A stretch of DNA of 64,000 nt from contig NZ_SZPX01000002.1 of NCBI RefSeq assembly GCF_005217605.1, positions 221,416 through 285,415 on the forward strand, given 5' to 3'. Position numbers and translations under genes: made by a program. The notes under the pieces were generated by a model. The model made no database searches and was not told the origin of the DNA. It saw only the letters and a program-made list of their open reading frames with translations. Positions 43,430 through 52,869 of the stretch are shown here, piece by piece. Positions within the stretch are counted from its first letter, which is position 1. Every line of letters starts with the position of its first letter. Origin of the DNA: Sulfurimonas crateris (GTDB taxonomy: Bacteria > Campylobacterota > Campylobacteria > Campylobacterales > Sulfurimonadaceae).

Positions 43430-44548
43430 GTGAATTGTAAATATTTCGGTGAATGTGGTGCTTGTAGAGTTTATGAAGATGGATACGAGCATCAGCTCTC
43501 ATTAAAAGCAGATATAAACCAAGATAGATTCAGACCATACTATGATGGAGTCATATCCCTCTTTAGGTCTCCAGAAAGTCACTACCGCTCAAGAAGCGAG
43601 TTTAAGATCTGGCACACGGATGATGATATTCACTATGCTATGAACCGCATAGACAAAAGCGGTGTTCTACTTATAGATGAGTGCCCACAGGTTAGCGAGC
43701 CGATCGCCGCTTTGATGCCAAAACTCTTAGATGCCATAAAAAAGCACGATATCGGCTTTAAGCTTTTCGGTGCCGATTTTTTAAGCTCAACAAGAGGCGA
43801 GACAGTAGTCTCACTCCTCTACCACAGAAAGTTGGATGAGCAGTGGAGAGAAATAGTCCAGAGCATAGCTTCAGAGCTTGGTGTCTATATAATAGGACGA
43901 AGCAGGGGTCAAAAGCTTGTAGTCGGTCAGGATTACGTAACAGAGCATTTAGATGTGGATGGAATGGAGTTTAGATTTAACTATATAGAGAACAGTTTTA
44001 CTCAGCCAAACTCAAAGGTAAATGAGCAGATGCTCTCGTGGGCTTTGAAAAACCTTCCAAAAAGCGAAAGTGATCTGCTTGAGCTATACTGCGGAGCAGG
44101 CAACTTTACCATACCTTTTTCACTCAAATTCAGAAAAGTTTTGGCTACTGAGATATCAAAATCCTCAATAAACGCCGCAAAAGTAAATATGAAATTGAAC
44201 AGTGTCAATAACATAGAGTTCGTTCGAATGAGCGTTGAGGAGTTTGTTCAGGCTCTTGATGGCGTAAGAGAGTTTAATAGAATGAGAGATGTAGATATAA
44301 AATCTTACGACATTAAGACAATATTCGTTGATCCGCCAAGAAGCGGTATGGATGAGGCTACGTGTGAGTTTGCTTCGAGGTACGATAATATCTTGTATAT
44401 CTCTTGTAATCCAGAGACACTGGCAAGAGATCTGGACACTCTATGCAAGACACACTCTGTTTCGGATATGGCTCTTTTTGATCAGTTTCCATATACTCAT
44501 CACGCAGAGATGGGTGTCAGACTAATCAGAAAAGGGAGCGCTCTGTGA
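43430..44548 (+). CDS. trmA: tRNA (uracil-5-)-methyltransferase TrmA
   Basis: 372 residues if started at the GTG at 43430, which gives an N-terminus of NCKYFGECGAC and leaves an 18-bp gap after fliP. An ATG at 43370 would overlap fliP by 43 bases. SAM-binding motif: LLELYCGAGNFTIPF. Catalytic Cys: ISCNPETLARDL. FVDPPRSGMD is also present. It makes ribothymidine-54 in tRNA; an N-terminal cysteine cluster is seen in some relatives. Confidence 0.93.
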   Translation: MNCKYFGECGACRVYEDGYEHQLSLKADINQDRFRPYYDGVISLFRSPESHYRSRSEFKIWHTDDDIHYAMNRIDKSGVLLIDECPQVSEPIAALMPKLLDAIKKHDIGFKLFGADFLSSTRGETVVSLLYHRKLDEQWREIVQSIASELGVYIIGRSRGQKLVVGQDYVTEHLDVDGMEFRFNYIENSFTQPNSKVNEQMLSWALKNLPKSESDLLELYCGAGNFTIPFSLKFRKVLATEISKSSINAAKVNMKLNSVNNIEFVRMSVEEFVQALDGVREFNRMRDVDIKSYDIKTIFVDPPRSGMDEATCEFASRYDNILYISCNPETLARDLDTLCKTHSVSDMALFDQFPYTHHAEMGVRLIRKGSAL

Positions 44549-45111
44549 GACTGCTATTTACTCTTTTTCTTCTGTTTTGTTTTGCATATTCTAACGAGAT
44601 ACAGAGAATTGAGGATATAGCAAAAGATATAAGCAAACTGCGCCTAGAGAGTGAGAAGTGTAAAAAAGAGCTGACAAACAGCAGGAAGCTATCAGAAGAA
44701 AACAGGGAGCTTCAAAATAGAGTCCAAGAGTTAGAAAAACTGGTAAAAAAGCAAGAAATTCTTTTAAAAACCAAAGAAAATAGTGAAAAAAATCTATTGA
44801 TTTACAGCAATAGATGTGAAGAGGAGAGCCCTTTTCCCGAGCTTATGATGAAAGATGAGTATACAAAAAAGCCTTTTAGCAGAAATGAGATCATAACCTT
44901 TAAAGCAAGCGCTTTTCGCCTTAAAACAGACAGTGTGATATATGACGCGGCTAACGGAAAAAAGATCGATCTGTGGGAGAAGGGCACATCTTTTACCTCT
45001 AACAGTATGATGGATGGCTGGATCAAAATTTCTGGTTATTTTGTGAAGCGAAAGTGGAAAAAAGCCCAAAAAGAGCTCTGGGTAAAGTCCGCACAAACTA
45101 TAAAAAGATAG
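44545..45111 (+). CDS. Exported coiled-coil protein with SH3-like C-terminus
   Basis: 188 residues with a GTG start that overlaps the trmA stop (GTGA). A signal peptide (to about 17) is followed by a heptad-repeat helix (about 20-85), then a beta-rich C-terminus (FKASAFRLKTDSVIYDAANGKKI, then GWIKISGYFVKRKWKKA) that resembles a bacterial SH3 cell-wall-binding domain. Periplasmic structural role is likely; the family is not identified. Confidence 0.7.
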   Translation: MRLLFTLFLLFCFAYSNEIQRIEDIAKDISKLRLESEKCKKELTNSRKLSEENRELQNRVQELEKLVKKQEILLKTKENSEKNLLIYSNRCEEESPFPELMMKDEYTKKPFSRNEIITFKASAFRLKTDSVIYDAANGKKIDLWEKGTSFTSNSMMDGWIKISGYFVKRKWKKAQKELWVKSAQTIKR

Positions 45112-45160
45112 CAAATATATTATAATGATATAATGCTGAAAATTTTTTAGAAGATTATAA

Positions 45161-46567
45161 ATGAAAAAAATATTGATTATCGGTGACGGTGAAGTATCCA
45201 AACACTTTATAAACAGAATTATTGATACTCACACTAGTGAGAACATCTACTATGTAGTAGAGACCAAAGCAAAAAAATATAAAAATGTAAATCCGTCACG
45301 TTTTAAATTTTACGAGTTTGATCCTACAAGCCTCTATAAGCTTGCCAATCTTCTTAAGATGGAGTTCGTTCAGGTTATCATCGTTATGGACAGCAAAATG
45401 GATGTCCAGTACACTATTAAGAACATCAGAAGTATTAAAAAGCAGCTGCGCATAATTGTTCTGAATAAATGGAAGCTAGAAAACGAAGACTCAAACGTCG
45501 TCTTGATAGACTCAAATGAGATCCTCTCATCAAGACTGATCGATTATCTGCCTAATGTCCCGGTCATCGCTCAAAATGTCGGAATAGGCGAGGGTGAGAT
45601 AATGGAGGTCCTTGTTCCGTTTGGAAGTTCATTTATCTACAAACACATCGGTGTCATCGAGCAAAAAGAGTGGCGAATCGTTGCTATATACAGAAACAGA
45701 AAACTGATAATGCCAAACCGCAGAAGAATGATCCAGCCAAACGACCTTCTGCTTTTAGTCGGCGATCCGACCGTTTTAAAATCAGTCTACAGGGCTATAA
45801 AAAGAGAGCTTGGACAGTTTCCTGAACCATTTGGATCCAACCTTTACCTCTATCTGGATATGGATATTTTAGATCTCAAAACCGTAGAAGATTTTATAAA
45901 AAGAGCGATCTTTATACATGACAAACTAGGGCACACTTTGATAATTAGGGTTGTAAATCCAAGTGATTTTGATGTGGTCTGGATGATAAAAAAGTATAGA
46001 GCAGAAAATATTGTTATAGATATAAACTACGATGCAACAGATTTAAAACAGAGCCTCTTTAACGACATAAAGACATATCATATAGGTTTGGTGATCGTCT
46101 CTAACGAGATATTTGACGATTATGAGATGAGAACGACGCTCTTTGAAGCTCAGGTGCCTGTTTTCAAAATTGCAGACAGAGAACTCTCAAGCGTAAAAGA
46201 TGCATCTATCATACTCGGTGACAACCGTGATCTAGAGAAGATATCCTCTACAATATTTGACGTTGCCGAGCAGATGAGCCTTCATATTGAGCTTTACAAC
46301 TATATGAACGAACATCAAGAGGCAAAAGAGCAGGTGATCGAGCACTACTATAACCTTGCGAGCATCTTCTCAAAGAGCATTAAGGTCATTAAAGAGAGCG
46401 AAAATCCTATAAAAAAATTAAAACAAAAAGATGATTTTATACAGATCATACCTTTTACAAAAAAATTAACAAAAAGAAAAATCTACTCCATTCTCTCAAC
46501 TGACAGCGAAAGACTCTACCACAAACTAGACGCTAATCATCAGATATTTATCCCCGTGCAGATCTGA
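45161..46567 (+). CDS. TrkA-like NAD-binding / RCK_C protein
   Basis: 468 residues. It opens with a Rossmann segment (ILIIGDGEVSKHFINRII). A second domain resembles RCK_C (GEGEIMEVLVPFGSSFIYKHIG; PNRRRMIQPNDLLLLVG), as in potassium-channel regulators. The C-terminal 230 residues are less clear. The set corresponds to the COG3400-type proteins of Campylobacterota, which lie upstream of aroB in Helicobacter too, from memory. Ligand gating of ion transport is possible but unproven. Confidence 0.75.
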   Translation: MKKILIIGDGEVSKHFINRIIDTHTSENIYYVVETKAKKYKNVNPSRFKFYEFDPTSLYKLANLLKMEFVQVIIVMDSKMDVQYTIKNIRSIKKQLRIIVLNKWKLENEDSNVVLIDSNEILSSRLIDYLPNVPVIAQNVGIGEGEIMEVLVPFGSSFIYKHIGVIEQKEWRIVAIYRNRKLIMPNRRRMIQPNDLLLLVGDPTVLKSVYRAIKRELGQFPEPFGSNLYLYLDMDILDLKTVEDFIKRAIFIHDKLGHTLIIRVVNPSDFDVVWMIKKYRAENIVIDINYDATDLKQSLFNDIKTYHIGLVIVSNEIFDDYEMRTTLFEAQVPVFKIADRELSSVKDASIILGDNRDLEKISSTIFDVAEQMSLHIELYNYMNEHQEAKEQVIEHYYNLASIFSKSIKVIKESENPIKKLKQKDDFIQIIPFTKKLTKRKIYSILSTDSERLYHKLDANHQIFIPVQI

Positions 46568-46615
46568 TTTAGCCGTTTTTTATCCTTATTTAAGTATTAT
46601 ACATCTGATGTTACG

Positions 46616-46740
46616 CACTTAAAGCGAACAAGTCCGCTTAAGTGGCAGGGACAAATGTCCCTACAACCCCCTAAAGCTACGAAAAACTCTGTTTTTCGAG
46701 AATCACAAGGTGTTTTAAACACTTTTTTGTAAAAGTGTTT
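46616..46740. repeat. Cluster of four palindromes in the trkA-like/aroB gap
   Basis: The 210-bp gap contains four inverted repeats: 46616-46644 (CACTTAA-GCG type, one bulge), 46647-46662 (AGGGACA/TGTCCCT, perfect), 46680-46698 (CGAAAAAC/GTTTTTCG, perfect) and 46717-46740 (AAACACTTTT/AAAAGTGTTT, perfect). None is followed by a plus-strand T run. It may be a structured leader for aroB, a small RNA or a miniature element. Confidence 0.7.
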
Positions 46741-46777
46741 AACATCAAATATATGTAACTAAACTGTTGGATAAAGA

Positions 46778-47830
46778 ATGCAAGTACACATTGAGCTTAA
46801 AAAGGTCGTAGACGACTCTTACGACATAACAATAGACAAGCTTCCAAAAATATATTTTGATACAAAAGTAGCAGTTGTTACCAACCCTACGGTTTCAGCT
46901 CTTCATCTAGATTATCTTCTCTCAAACATAAGTGCAAAAGAGCTTCATGTGGTAACGCTAAAAGATGGCGAAGAGTATAAAAATCAAGAGAGTATCGATG
47001 CCATACTGGACTCTCTGTTTGAACACCGTTTTAACCGTAAATCTATGCTTATTGCATTTGGCGGCGGTGTTATCGGCGATATGACAGGGTTTGCGGCAAG
47101 CATTTATCAAAGAGGAATAGATTTTATTCAGATCCCAACAACGCTTCTCTCACAGGTAGATGCGAGTGTCGGCGGAAAAACAGGCATGAACAACAAGTAC
47201 GGCAAAAATCTTGTAGGAGCGTTTCATCAGCCCAAAGCCGTATATATTGACCCATCTTTTTTGACTACTCTTCCTAAAAGAGAGTTTGCGGCGGGAGTTG
47301 CAGAGATAGTTAAGATGGCAGTGACATTTAATAAAGAGTTTTTTGAGTTTCTAGAGAGTGCAGACCTTAGCGATGCAAAAGTGCTTCAAGATGTGATAAA
47401 GCAGGCAGTAGAGACAAAAGCAAACGTAGTGGCCGAGGATGAGAAAGAGCGCGGGCTTAGAGCTGCTCTTAACTATGGGCACACCTTTGGGCATGTGATA
47501 GAGAATGAGACGAAGTACAAAGAGTTTCTGCACGGAGAGGCTGTTGCTATCGGTATGGTAATGGCAAACGAGACCGCAGTGAAGATGAACCTTATGAGCG
47601 AGAAAGAAGCCCTTAGAGTAAAGGCACTGCTTGAAAAATATGACCTACCGACACACTATGAGATTTCAGATGTAAATACATTTTACGAAACATTTTTTCT
47701 CGATAAAAAGAGTTCGGATTCTGCCATAACGTTTATTCTGCCTTTGGGTATAGGCGATGTGGTCATAACGGACAAAGTTGACAGAGGAACTGTTATGTGT
47801 GTTTTAAATAAGTTCGGAAAAGATAAATGA
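46778..47830 (+). CDS. aroB: 3-Dehydroquinate synthase
   Basis: 350 residues with the AroB fingerprint: LIAFGGGVIGDMTGFAASIYQRG (NAD site), IPTTLLSQVDASVGGKTGMN, PKAVYIDP, and the zinc-binding NYGHTFGHVIE and LHGEAVAIGM. Second step of the shikimate pathway. Its last four bases overlap the mscS start. Confidence 0.97.
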   Translation: MQVHIELKKVVDDSYDITIDKLPKIYFDTKVAVVTNPTVSALHLDYLLSNISAKELHVVTLKDGEEYKNQESIDAILDSLFEHRFNRKSMLIAFGGGVIGDMTGFAASIYQRGIDFIQIPTTLLSQVDASVGGKTGMNNKYGKNLVGAFHQPKAVYIDPSFLTTLPKREFAAGVAEIVKMAVTFNKEFFEFLESADLSDAKVLQDVIKQAVETKANVVAEDEKERGLRAALNYGHTFGHVIENETKYKEFLHGEAVAIGMVMANETAVKMNLMSEKEALRVKALLEKYDLPTHYEISDVNTFYETFFLDKKSSDSAITFILPLGIGDVVITDKVDRGTVMCVLNKFGKDK

Positions 47831-49476
47831 AAAAGACACTCTTCTATCTGTTAATAGCATCATCACTTCTCTTTTCAAACAGCGTTACAATCGACAAAAA
47901 TATGAGCGAGCAGGATATCCAGAAGATAAAACTTGCCCAAGAGGATGCAAAAAGAGAAAAAATTGCACAATATATCTCCGAGCTAAAAAATATTGAGGAG
48001 AGGATAGCAAAAAAAGATAGCGTCTGGATGAAGAGCTACTCATCATACCTTACTTCTCTGGACGTTAGAGAGAGTCTGGAGAAGATAGTAGAGAGAATAA
48101 ACTATCTTGAAAAAAAGAAGAACAAAACTTTAAGTGAGATCGATGAGCTCAGTGCACTTATTGCAAGAGAGAAGATCCTTACATCCCAGATAGAGAAGCT
48201 CAAAAAAAAGGACAGCTCTCCGTTCTCAGACCTTTTGACCCCTCCAAATATTGACGAAATACCTGCAATAAAGAATCCGTTTGATATTTTTGTAGGTATA
48301 TCGCTTATAAAGACTCTGGATAGGGACTTTAACGACTATGTGTTGAAAAAAGATGAACTAAAAGAGCTTATCGCCCTCTTGAGATCAGAAATACGCATAT
48401 ATGGAGAGATACTCTCTCTTGATGAGCAGAGCGAATATAGAGAAAAAGCAGAACTAAAACTAAAGCAGCTTGAGAGATTTGAATCTGCTCTTGACACCAT
48501 GAAGGTCACGGCTGATGTCTATCAAAAAAGATTGGACATCATCGAAGTCAGCATCAACAAAGAGGTTGAGGCTCAAATATTTAAAATAGCCAAGATAGGC
48601 GTCGTCATTCTTGTAGTATTTGTCTTCTTCTTCTTGCTTAAGCTATTTGTCAAAAAATATATAACCGACAATGAACGCTTCTATATGGCGAACAAGATCA
48701 TCACTTTTGTCAATTTTACGCTTATTGTCTTGATTCTGTTTTTCAACTACATTGAAAATGTCAGTTATCTTGTCACTATTTTGGGATTTGCTTCCGCAGG
48801 TATTGCTATTGCCATGAAAGATTGGTTTATGAGCATACTCGGTTGGCTTGTAATCGTCTTTGGCGGAAGCATACATGTCGGTGACAGAATACGTGTTGAT
48901 ATGGACGGTATGCAGTACGTCGGCGATGTTATGGATATATCGCTTCTTCGTATGACCATTCTTGAGGATATTACGCTCACGTCAGTTACCAATAACAGAA
49001 GAGCTGGAAGAATTATATTTGTGCCAAACAACTATGTCTTTACGAGAATGATAGCAAACTATACACACAGCACTCTTAAGACTGTTTGGGATGGTGTTCA
49101 TATTACGATCACCTATGATTCAAACCATAAAAAAGCGATGCATCTTGCAAAAGAGATAACCAAGAAGTTCTCTAAAGGCTACACTGACATTACAAGAAAA
49201 CAACTTAACAAGCTTCGTAATCAGTACAGTCTTAAAAATACAAACGTAGAGCCTAGAATATTCTCTTTTATAGAGCCAAACGGCATTGTCATAGACGCGT
49301 GGTATTTGACAAATGCTTATGCTACTTTAACGCTTAGAAGCGTTATCTCCACGGAGATTGTGGATGCATTTATGGCAGAGGATGATATAACCATAGCATA
49401 CCCTACTCAGATGCTTCACCTTGAGCAGCCTGCCAAGAGAACTCCTCCTTTTGCAACAAATGAAGAGATCGTATAA
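47827..49476 (+). CDS. MscS-family mechanosensitive channel
   Basis: 549 residues. A signal peptide (to about 18) precedes a long periplasmic coiled-coil region (about 25-250). Three membrane helices follow, then the MscS core: ITFVNFTLIVLILFFNYIE, ITILGFASAGIAIAMKDWF-type pore helix region, GWLVIVFGGSIHVGDRI, and the beta domain with VPNNYVFTRMIANYTHS. It releases osmotic pressure. It is co-transcribed with aroB and mtaB. Confidence 0.93.
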   Translation: MKKTLFYLLIASSLLFSNSVTIDKNMSEQDIQKIKLAQEDAKREKIAQYISELKNIEERIAKKDSVWMKSYSSYLTSLDVRESLEKIVERINYLEKKKNKTLSEIDELSALIAREKILTSQIEKLKKKDSSPFSDLLTPPNIDEIPAIKNPFDIFVGISLIKTLDRDFNDYVLKKDELKELIALLRSEIRIYGEILSLDEQSEYREKAELKLKQLERFESALDTMKVTADVYQKRLDIIEVSINKEVEAQIFKIAKIGVVILVVFVFFFLLKLFVKKYITDNERFYMANKIITFVNFTLIVLILFFNYIENVSYLVTILGFASAGIAIAMKDWFMSILGWLVIVFGGSIHVGDRIRVDMDGMQYVGDVMDISLLRMTILEDITLTSVTNNRRAGRIIFVPNNYVFTRMIANYTHSTLKTVWDGVHITITYDSNHKKAMHLAKEITKKFSKGYTDITRKQLNKLRNQYSLKNTNVEPRIFSFIEPNGIVIDAWYLTNAYATLTLRSVISTEIVDAFMAEDDITIAYPTQMLHLEQPAKRTPPFATNEEIV

Positions 49477-49477
49477 A

Positions 49478-50722
49478 ATGAAAAAAGTATATTTTAAAAC
49501 CTTTGGATGCAGAACAAACCTTTACGACTCTCAGGTTATGATGAGCTCTATGCAGGAGTATACGGTAACAGAAGATGAGAGCGAAGCGGATATAATCGTA
49601 GTCAACTCATGTACAGTGACTAACGGAGCTGACACGCATGTGCGCTCATATATCTCCCATGTTGAGAACAGCGGCGGCGCAAAGATATTTTTAACTGGAT
49701 GCGGTGCGCATACAAAAGGCGAGAACCTTTTAAAGCAAGGGCGTGTTTCAGGGGTCTTCGGGCAGAGCGAGAAGATAAAGATAGATGAAATGCTCAGCCG
49801 CGAAGAACCTTTTTACGAACTTGGTGATCTAAACTTCATAGATGAGAGCGTTGTCGATGATTTTATCGGCAAGAGCAGGGCGTTTATAAAGATCCAGGAG
49901 GGGTGTAATTTTCGCTGTTCATACTGCATAATCCCTTACGTTCGTGGTGATGCAAGAAGTATGAGCGAAGATAAGATACTTGAGCAGATAAGCAGACTTG
50001 CGCGAAACGGTTTTGGAGAGTTCATCCTCACAGGAACAAACGTGGGAAGCTACGGTCAAAAGAGTGATAGCTCAATAGCCTCTCTTATGAAAAAAATATC
50101 TCAAATACGCGGTGTAAGACGTATAAGGGTAGGCAGTGTAGAGCCTATCCAGATAACGGACGAGTTTAAGGAGATACTGGATGAGCCGTGGCTTGAGCGT
50201 CATCTTCATATAGCACTGCAGCACACTTCGCCACAGATGCTAAAGTTTATGAACAGAAGAAACGTATACAAGCAAGACAGAGAGCTTTTTGAGCTTCTTG
50301 CAGGCAAAGGTTTTGCGATCGGAACCGACTTTATAACTGGGCATCCGGGGGAGTCTCAGGAGCTTTGGGATGAGGCGATGAGAAATGTAAGAGAATTGCC
50401 TTTGACGCATCTGCACGCATTTACATACTCTAAAAGAGACGGCACGCCATCAGCGACGATGAAGCCTGAAGTAAACGGAAAAGTCGCAAAAGACAGGCTT
50501 CATGAACTCGAAAACATTGTAAAAGCTAAAAACTTTGAGTTTAGAAAAGCTTTTGGCAAAGAACTTGAAGTTCTTGTAGAGAGCGAAAAAGACGGAGCTT
50601 TTGTTGGATATGACCAGCACTTTAACAAGATCATAATCGACTCGGATGAGGATCTGCTTGGCAACTGGATAAATCTGAGCGAGTACGAGGTAAGAGAGGA
50701 GTCTAACTATGGTAGGGTCTAA
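49478..50722 (+). CDS. mtaB: tRNA t6A37 methylthiotransferase MtaB
   Basis: 414 residues starting one base after the mscS stop (KKVYFKTFGCRTN follows); an earlier in-frame ATG lies inside mscS. The UPF0004 domain has Cys in FGCRTN, VNSCTVT and TGCGAH. The radical-SAM domain has CNFRCSYCIIPYVRG. A TRAM-like tail closes it. The GCRTN start and overall order favour MtaB (ms2t6A) rather than MiaB. Its end overlaps the ftsH-like gene by 14 bases. Confidence 0.92.
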   Translation: MKKVYFKTFGCRTNLYDSQVMMSSMQEYTVTEDESEADIIVVNSCTVTNGADTHVRSYISHVENSGGAKIFLTGCGAHTKGENLLKQGRVSGVFGQSEKIKIDEMLSREEPFYELGDLNFIDESVVDDFIGKSRAFIKIQEGCNFRCSYCIIPYVRGDARSMSEDKILEQISRLARNGFGEFILTGTNVGSYGQKSDSSIASLMKKISQIRGVRRIRVGSVEPIQITDEFKEILDEPWLERHLHIALQHTSPQMLKFMNRRNVYKQDRELFELLAGKGFAIGTDFITGHPGESQELWDEAMRNVRELPLTHLHAFTYSKRDGTPSATMKPEVNGKVAKDRLHELENIVKAKNFEFRKAFGKELEVLVESEKDGAFVGYDQHFNKIIIDSDEDLLGNWINLSEYEVREESNYGRV

Positions 50723-52352
50723 AACGAACAGAGTAGCACTTTATGCATCGGCTTTTTTGGTAGTGATTTTGGTTCTTTTTGCAATGCTCAGAGACAATGC
50801 AGATGCCATCTCTTTAAAAGATGCAACTGCTATGCTTCAAGACAGAAGCGTTAAAAGCGTTGTTGCTTCAGAGGATTTTATCTATCTTAAAACAGACAAA
50901 GAGGTTTATAAGATAGCATCTTCTCAGATCTCTGCGGATATGCTAAGCGATTACAGAGTAAAAGTTAAAAGTGCCTCAAACGTAGTAGCCTACTTTCTAT
51001 TTTTAGTTCTTATTTTGGGTATAGGCACACTTGTTTTTAAGTGGCTTCAAAAGAACAAGATATTAAGCACTGACAATATCACAAGCAGCAGGTTTAAATC
51101 ATCTTTGGAGCACTCGCAGCCAATAGAGTCCATAAAAAGTGATGTAACATTTAACGACATCGGCGGTATAAGTGATGTTAAGATGGAGCTTGAAGAGATT
51201 ATCGACTTTATGAAAAAACCAAAACGCTATAAAAGTTTTGGTGCAAGAATGCCGCGCGGTGTGCTTTTGGTAGGTCCTCCCGGTGTCGGCAAGACCATGA
51301 TAGCAAAAGCCGTTGCAAACGCGGCAGGCGTTCCATTTTACTACCAAAGCGGCGCATCTTTCGTTCAGATATATGTCGGCATGGGAGCAAAGAGAGTCCA
51401 TGAGCTTTTTTCGGCGGCAAAGAACAACTCCCCTTCGATCATATTCATAGATGAGATAGATGCCGTAGGAAAGAAGAGAGACGGACAGAGAAACGACGAG
51501 AGAGAAGCGACGCTAAATCAGCTTCTAACAGAGATGGACGGCTTTGAGAACTCAAGCGGCGTTATAGTCATAGCCGCTACAAATAAGATAGATGTGCTTG
51601 ACTCCGCGCTTCTGCGTGCGGGAAGATTTGATAGAAGAGTCTTTGTCGAGCTTCCTACAAAAAGAGAGAGAGCCTCTATACTTACGAAATATTTGGAGAA
51701 AGTTCCAAACGAGGTAGATGTCAACTCTGTTGCAAATATGACCGTAGGCTTTAACGGAGCCTCGTTAGCGGCTCTTGTAAACGAGGCATCTCTGCTTGCC
51801 ATCAGACAACACGATTTTCAAGTGACTATCGAGCATTTCCATCAGGTAAAAGACAAGGTTATGTTTGGCAAAAAGAAGCTTCAGATGTTAAGCGAGGAGC
51901 AGAAGCAGTACCGTGTGACATATCAGGCGGCAAAAGTAATCTGTGCGACATATTTTGACCTGCCTTTTGAGAAACTGCTTCTATCAAACGAGAAACTAAC
52001 TCCCGCAACGGATGAGCCGCTTATCAAGCATGAACTTGAATCAAGAGTAAAGATGCTTTTAGCGGGCATTGTCGCGTGCAATATCAAATACAGCGAGCAT
52101 GCAAGCAGCGCCAAGGGCGATCTAGACGAAGCAAAAGAGATAGTCGAGAGGATGATCTCAGAGTACGGCATGGGTTCATCTCTTATGGCAAGCGAGAGCG
52201 AAAAAGAGCTGCTTATGAAAAGGCTCTATGAAGAGACCAGAAATCTTCTTGAATCGATGCAAGATGTTATAAAGTATGTGGAGAGCGTCTTAAACGAGCG
52301 TGAGAGCATTACAAAAGCGGATGTGAAAAAGAAACTAAATGAAGTTTTATAG
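50709..52352 (+). CDS. FtsH-like AAA+ protein lacking the HExxH protease motif
   Basis: 547 residues. Two membrane helices (about 10-26 and 93-110) flank a short periplasmic loop. The AAA+ module is intact: GPPGVGKTMIAKAVA (Walker A), IIFIDEIDAVG (Walker B), and ATNKIDVLDSALLRAGRFDR (second region of homology). In the M41 protease half, where FtsH has HEAGH, this protein reads TYQAAKVI, so both zinc histidines and the catalytic Glu are absent. The distal GDLDEAKEIVERMISEYGMG segment, containing the third ligand Asp, is kept. Probably a membrane unfoldase or chaperone. It overlaps mtaB and bioV. Confidence 0.92.
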   Translation: MVGSKTNRVALYASAFLVVILVLFAMLRDNADAISLKDATAMLQDRSVKSVVASEDFIYLKTDKEVYKIASSQISADMLSDYRVKVKSASNVVAYFLFLVLILGIGTLVFKWLQKNKILSTDNITSSRFKSSLEHSQPIESIKSDVTFNDIGGISDVKMELEEIIDFMKKPKRYKSFGARMPRGVLLVGPPGVGKTMIAKAVANAAGVPFYYQSGASFVQIYVGMGAKRVHELFSAAKNNSPSIIFIDEIDAVGKKRDGQRNDEREATLNQLLTEMDGFENSSGVIVIAATNKIDVLDSALLRAGRFDRRVFVELPTKRERASILTKYLEKVPNEVDVNSVANMTVGFNGASLAALVNEASLLAIRQHDFQVTIEHFHQVKDKVMFGKKKLQMLSEEQKQYRVTYQAAKVICATYFDLPFEKLLLSNEKLTPATDEPLIKHELESRVKMLLAGIVACNIKYSEHASSAKGDLDEAKEIVERMISEYGMGSSLMASESEKELLMKRLYEETRNLLESMQDVIKYVESVLNERESITKADVKKKLNEVL

Positions 52353-52860
52353 CGGCTTTTCTCTAAAAAATGAGCAGTACTACTTTAAAGAGTACATAAA
52401 CTCATCTGAGTACAGCGTCTTTGGATTTAGCTATGGAGCCATAAAAGCACTCAGATATGTGCAGGATATGCTTAGTCAAAGAAAGCGTATAGACACTCTT
52501 CAGCTATTTTCCCCCGCTTTTTTTCAGACAAAAGATGAGAAGTTTAAAAAACTCCAACTATTAGGATATAGAAAAAATCAAGAGGCTTATCTAAGAGAGT
52601 TTATAGCCTCATGCTTTTCGCCTTATGAGAAAAAGATAGTAGAGTACGGTAAAAGCTCGATTGAGGAGCTTGAAGAGCTTTTGCAGCATGAGTGGGAGAT
52701 AGATGAGCTAAAAGAGCTTTTGCAAAGCGGAGTAAAGATAGAGGTCTATCTCGGCGGGGAGGACAGGGTCATAGATGTTGAGAGAGCGAGGGAGTTTTTT
52801 TTAGAAGTCGCTACGGTGACATACATCAAAGAGGCAAATCATTTTTTATTAGTAAATTAG
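52339..52860 (+). CDS. bioV: Pimelyl-ACP methyl ester esterase BioV
   Basis: 173 residues, a small alpha/beta hydrolase of the BioV type known from Helicobacter. It opens MKFYSGFSLKNE. The nucleophile is Ser in FGFSYGAIKAL; acid and base are in GGEDRVID and EANHFLL. It frees pimelyl-ACP for biotin synthesis; no other bio gene is in the window. It overlaps the ftsH-like gene by 14 bases. Assignment to BioV rests on size, start and motif order. Confidence 0.82.
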   Translation: MKFYSGFSLKNEQYYFKEYINSSEYSVFGFSYGAIKALRYVQDMLSQRKRIDTLQLFSPAFFQTKDEKFKKLQLLGYRKNQEAYLREFIASCFSPYEKKIVEYGKSSIEELEELLQHEWEIDELKELLQSGVKIEVYLGGEDRVIDVERAREFFLEVATVTYIKEANHFLLVN

Positions 52861-52869
52861 GAGAAGAGT

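Noticed and set aside
46616..46740. tRNA or other known structured RNA
   Set aside because: The four palindromes do not form a cloverleaf or any riboswitch pattern that I recognise.
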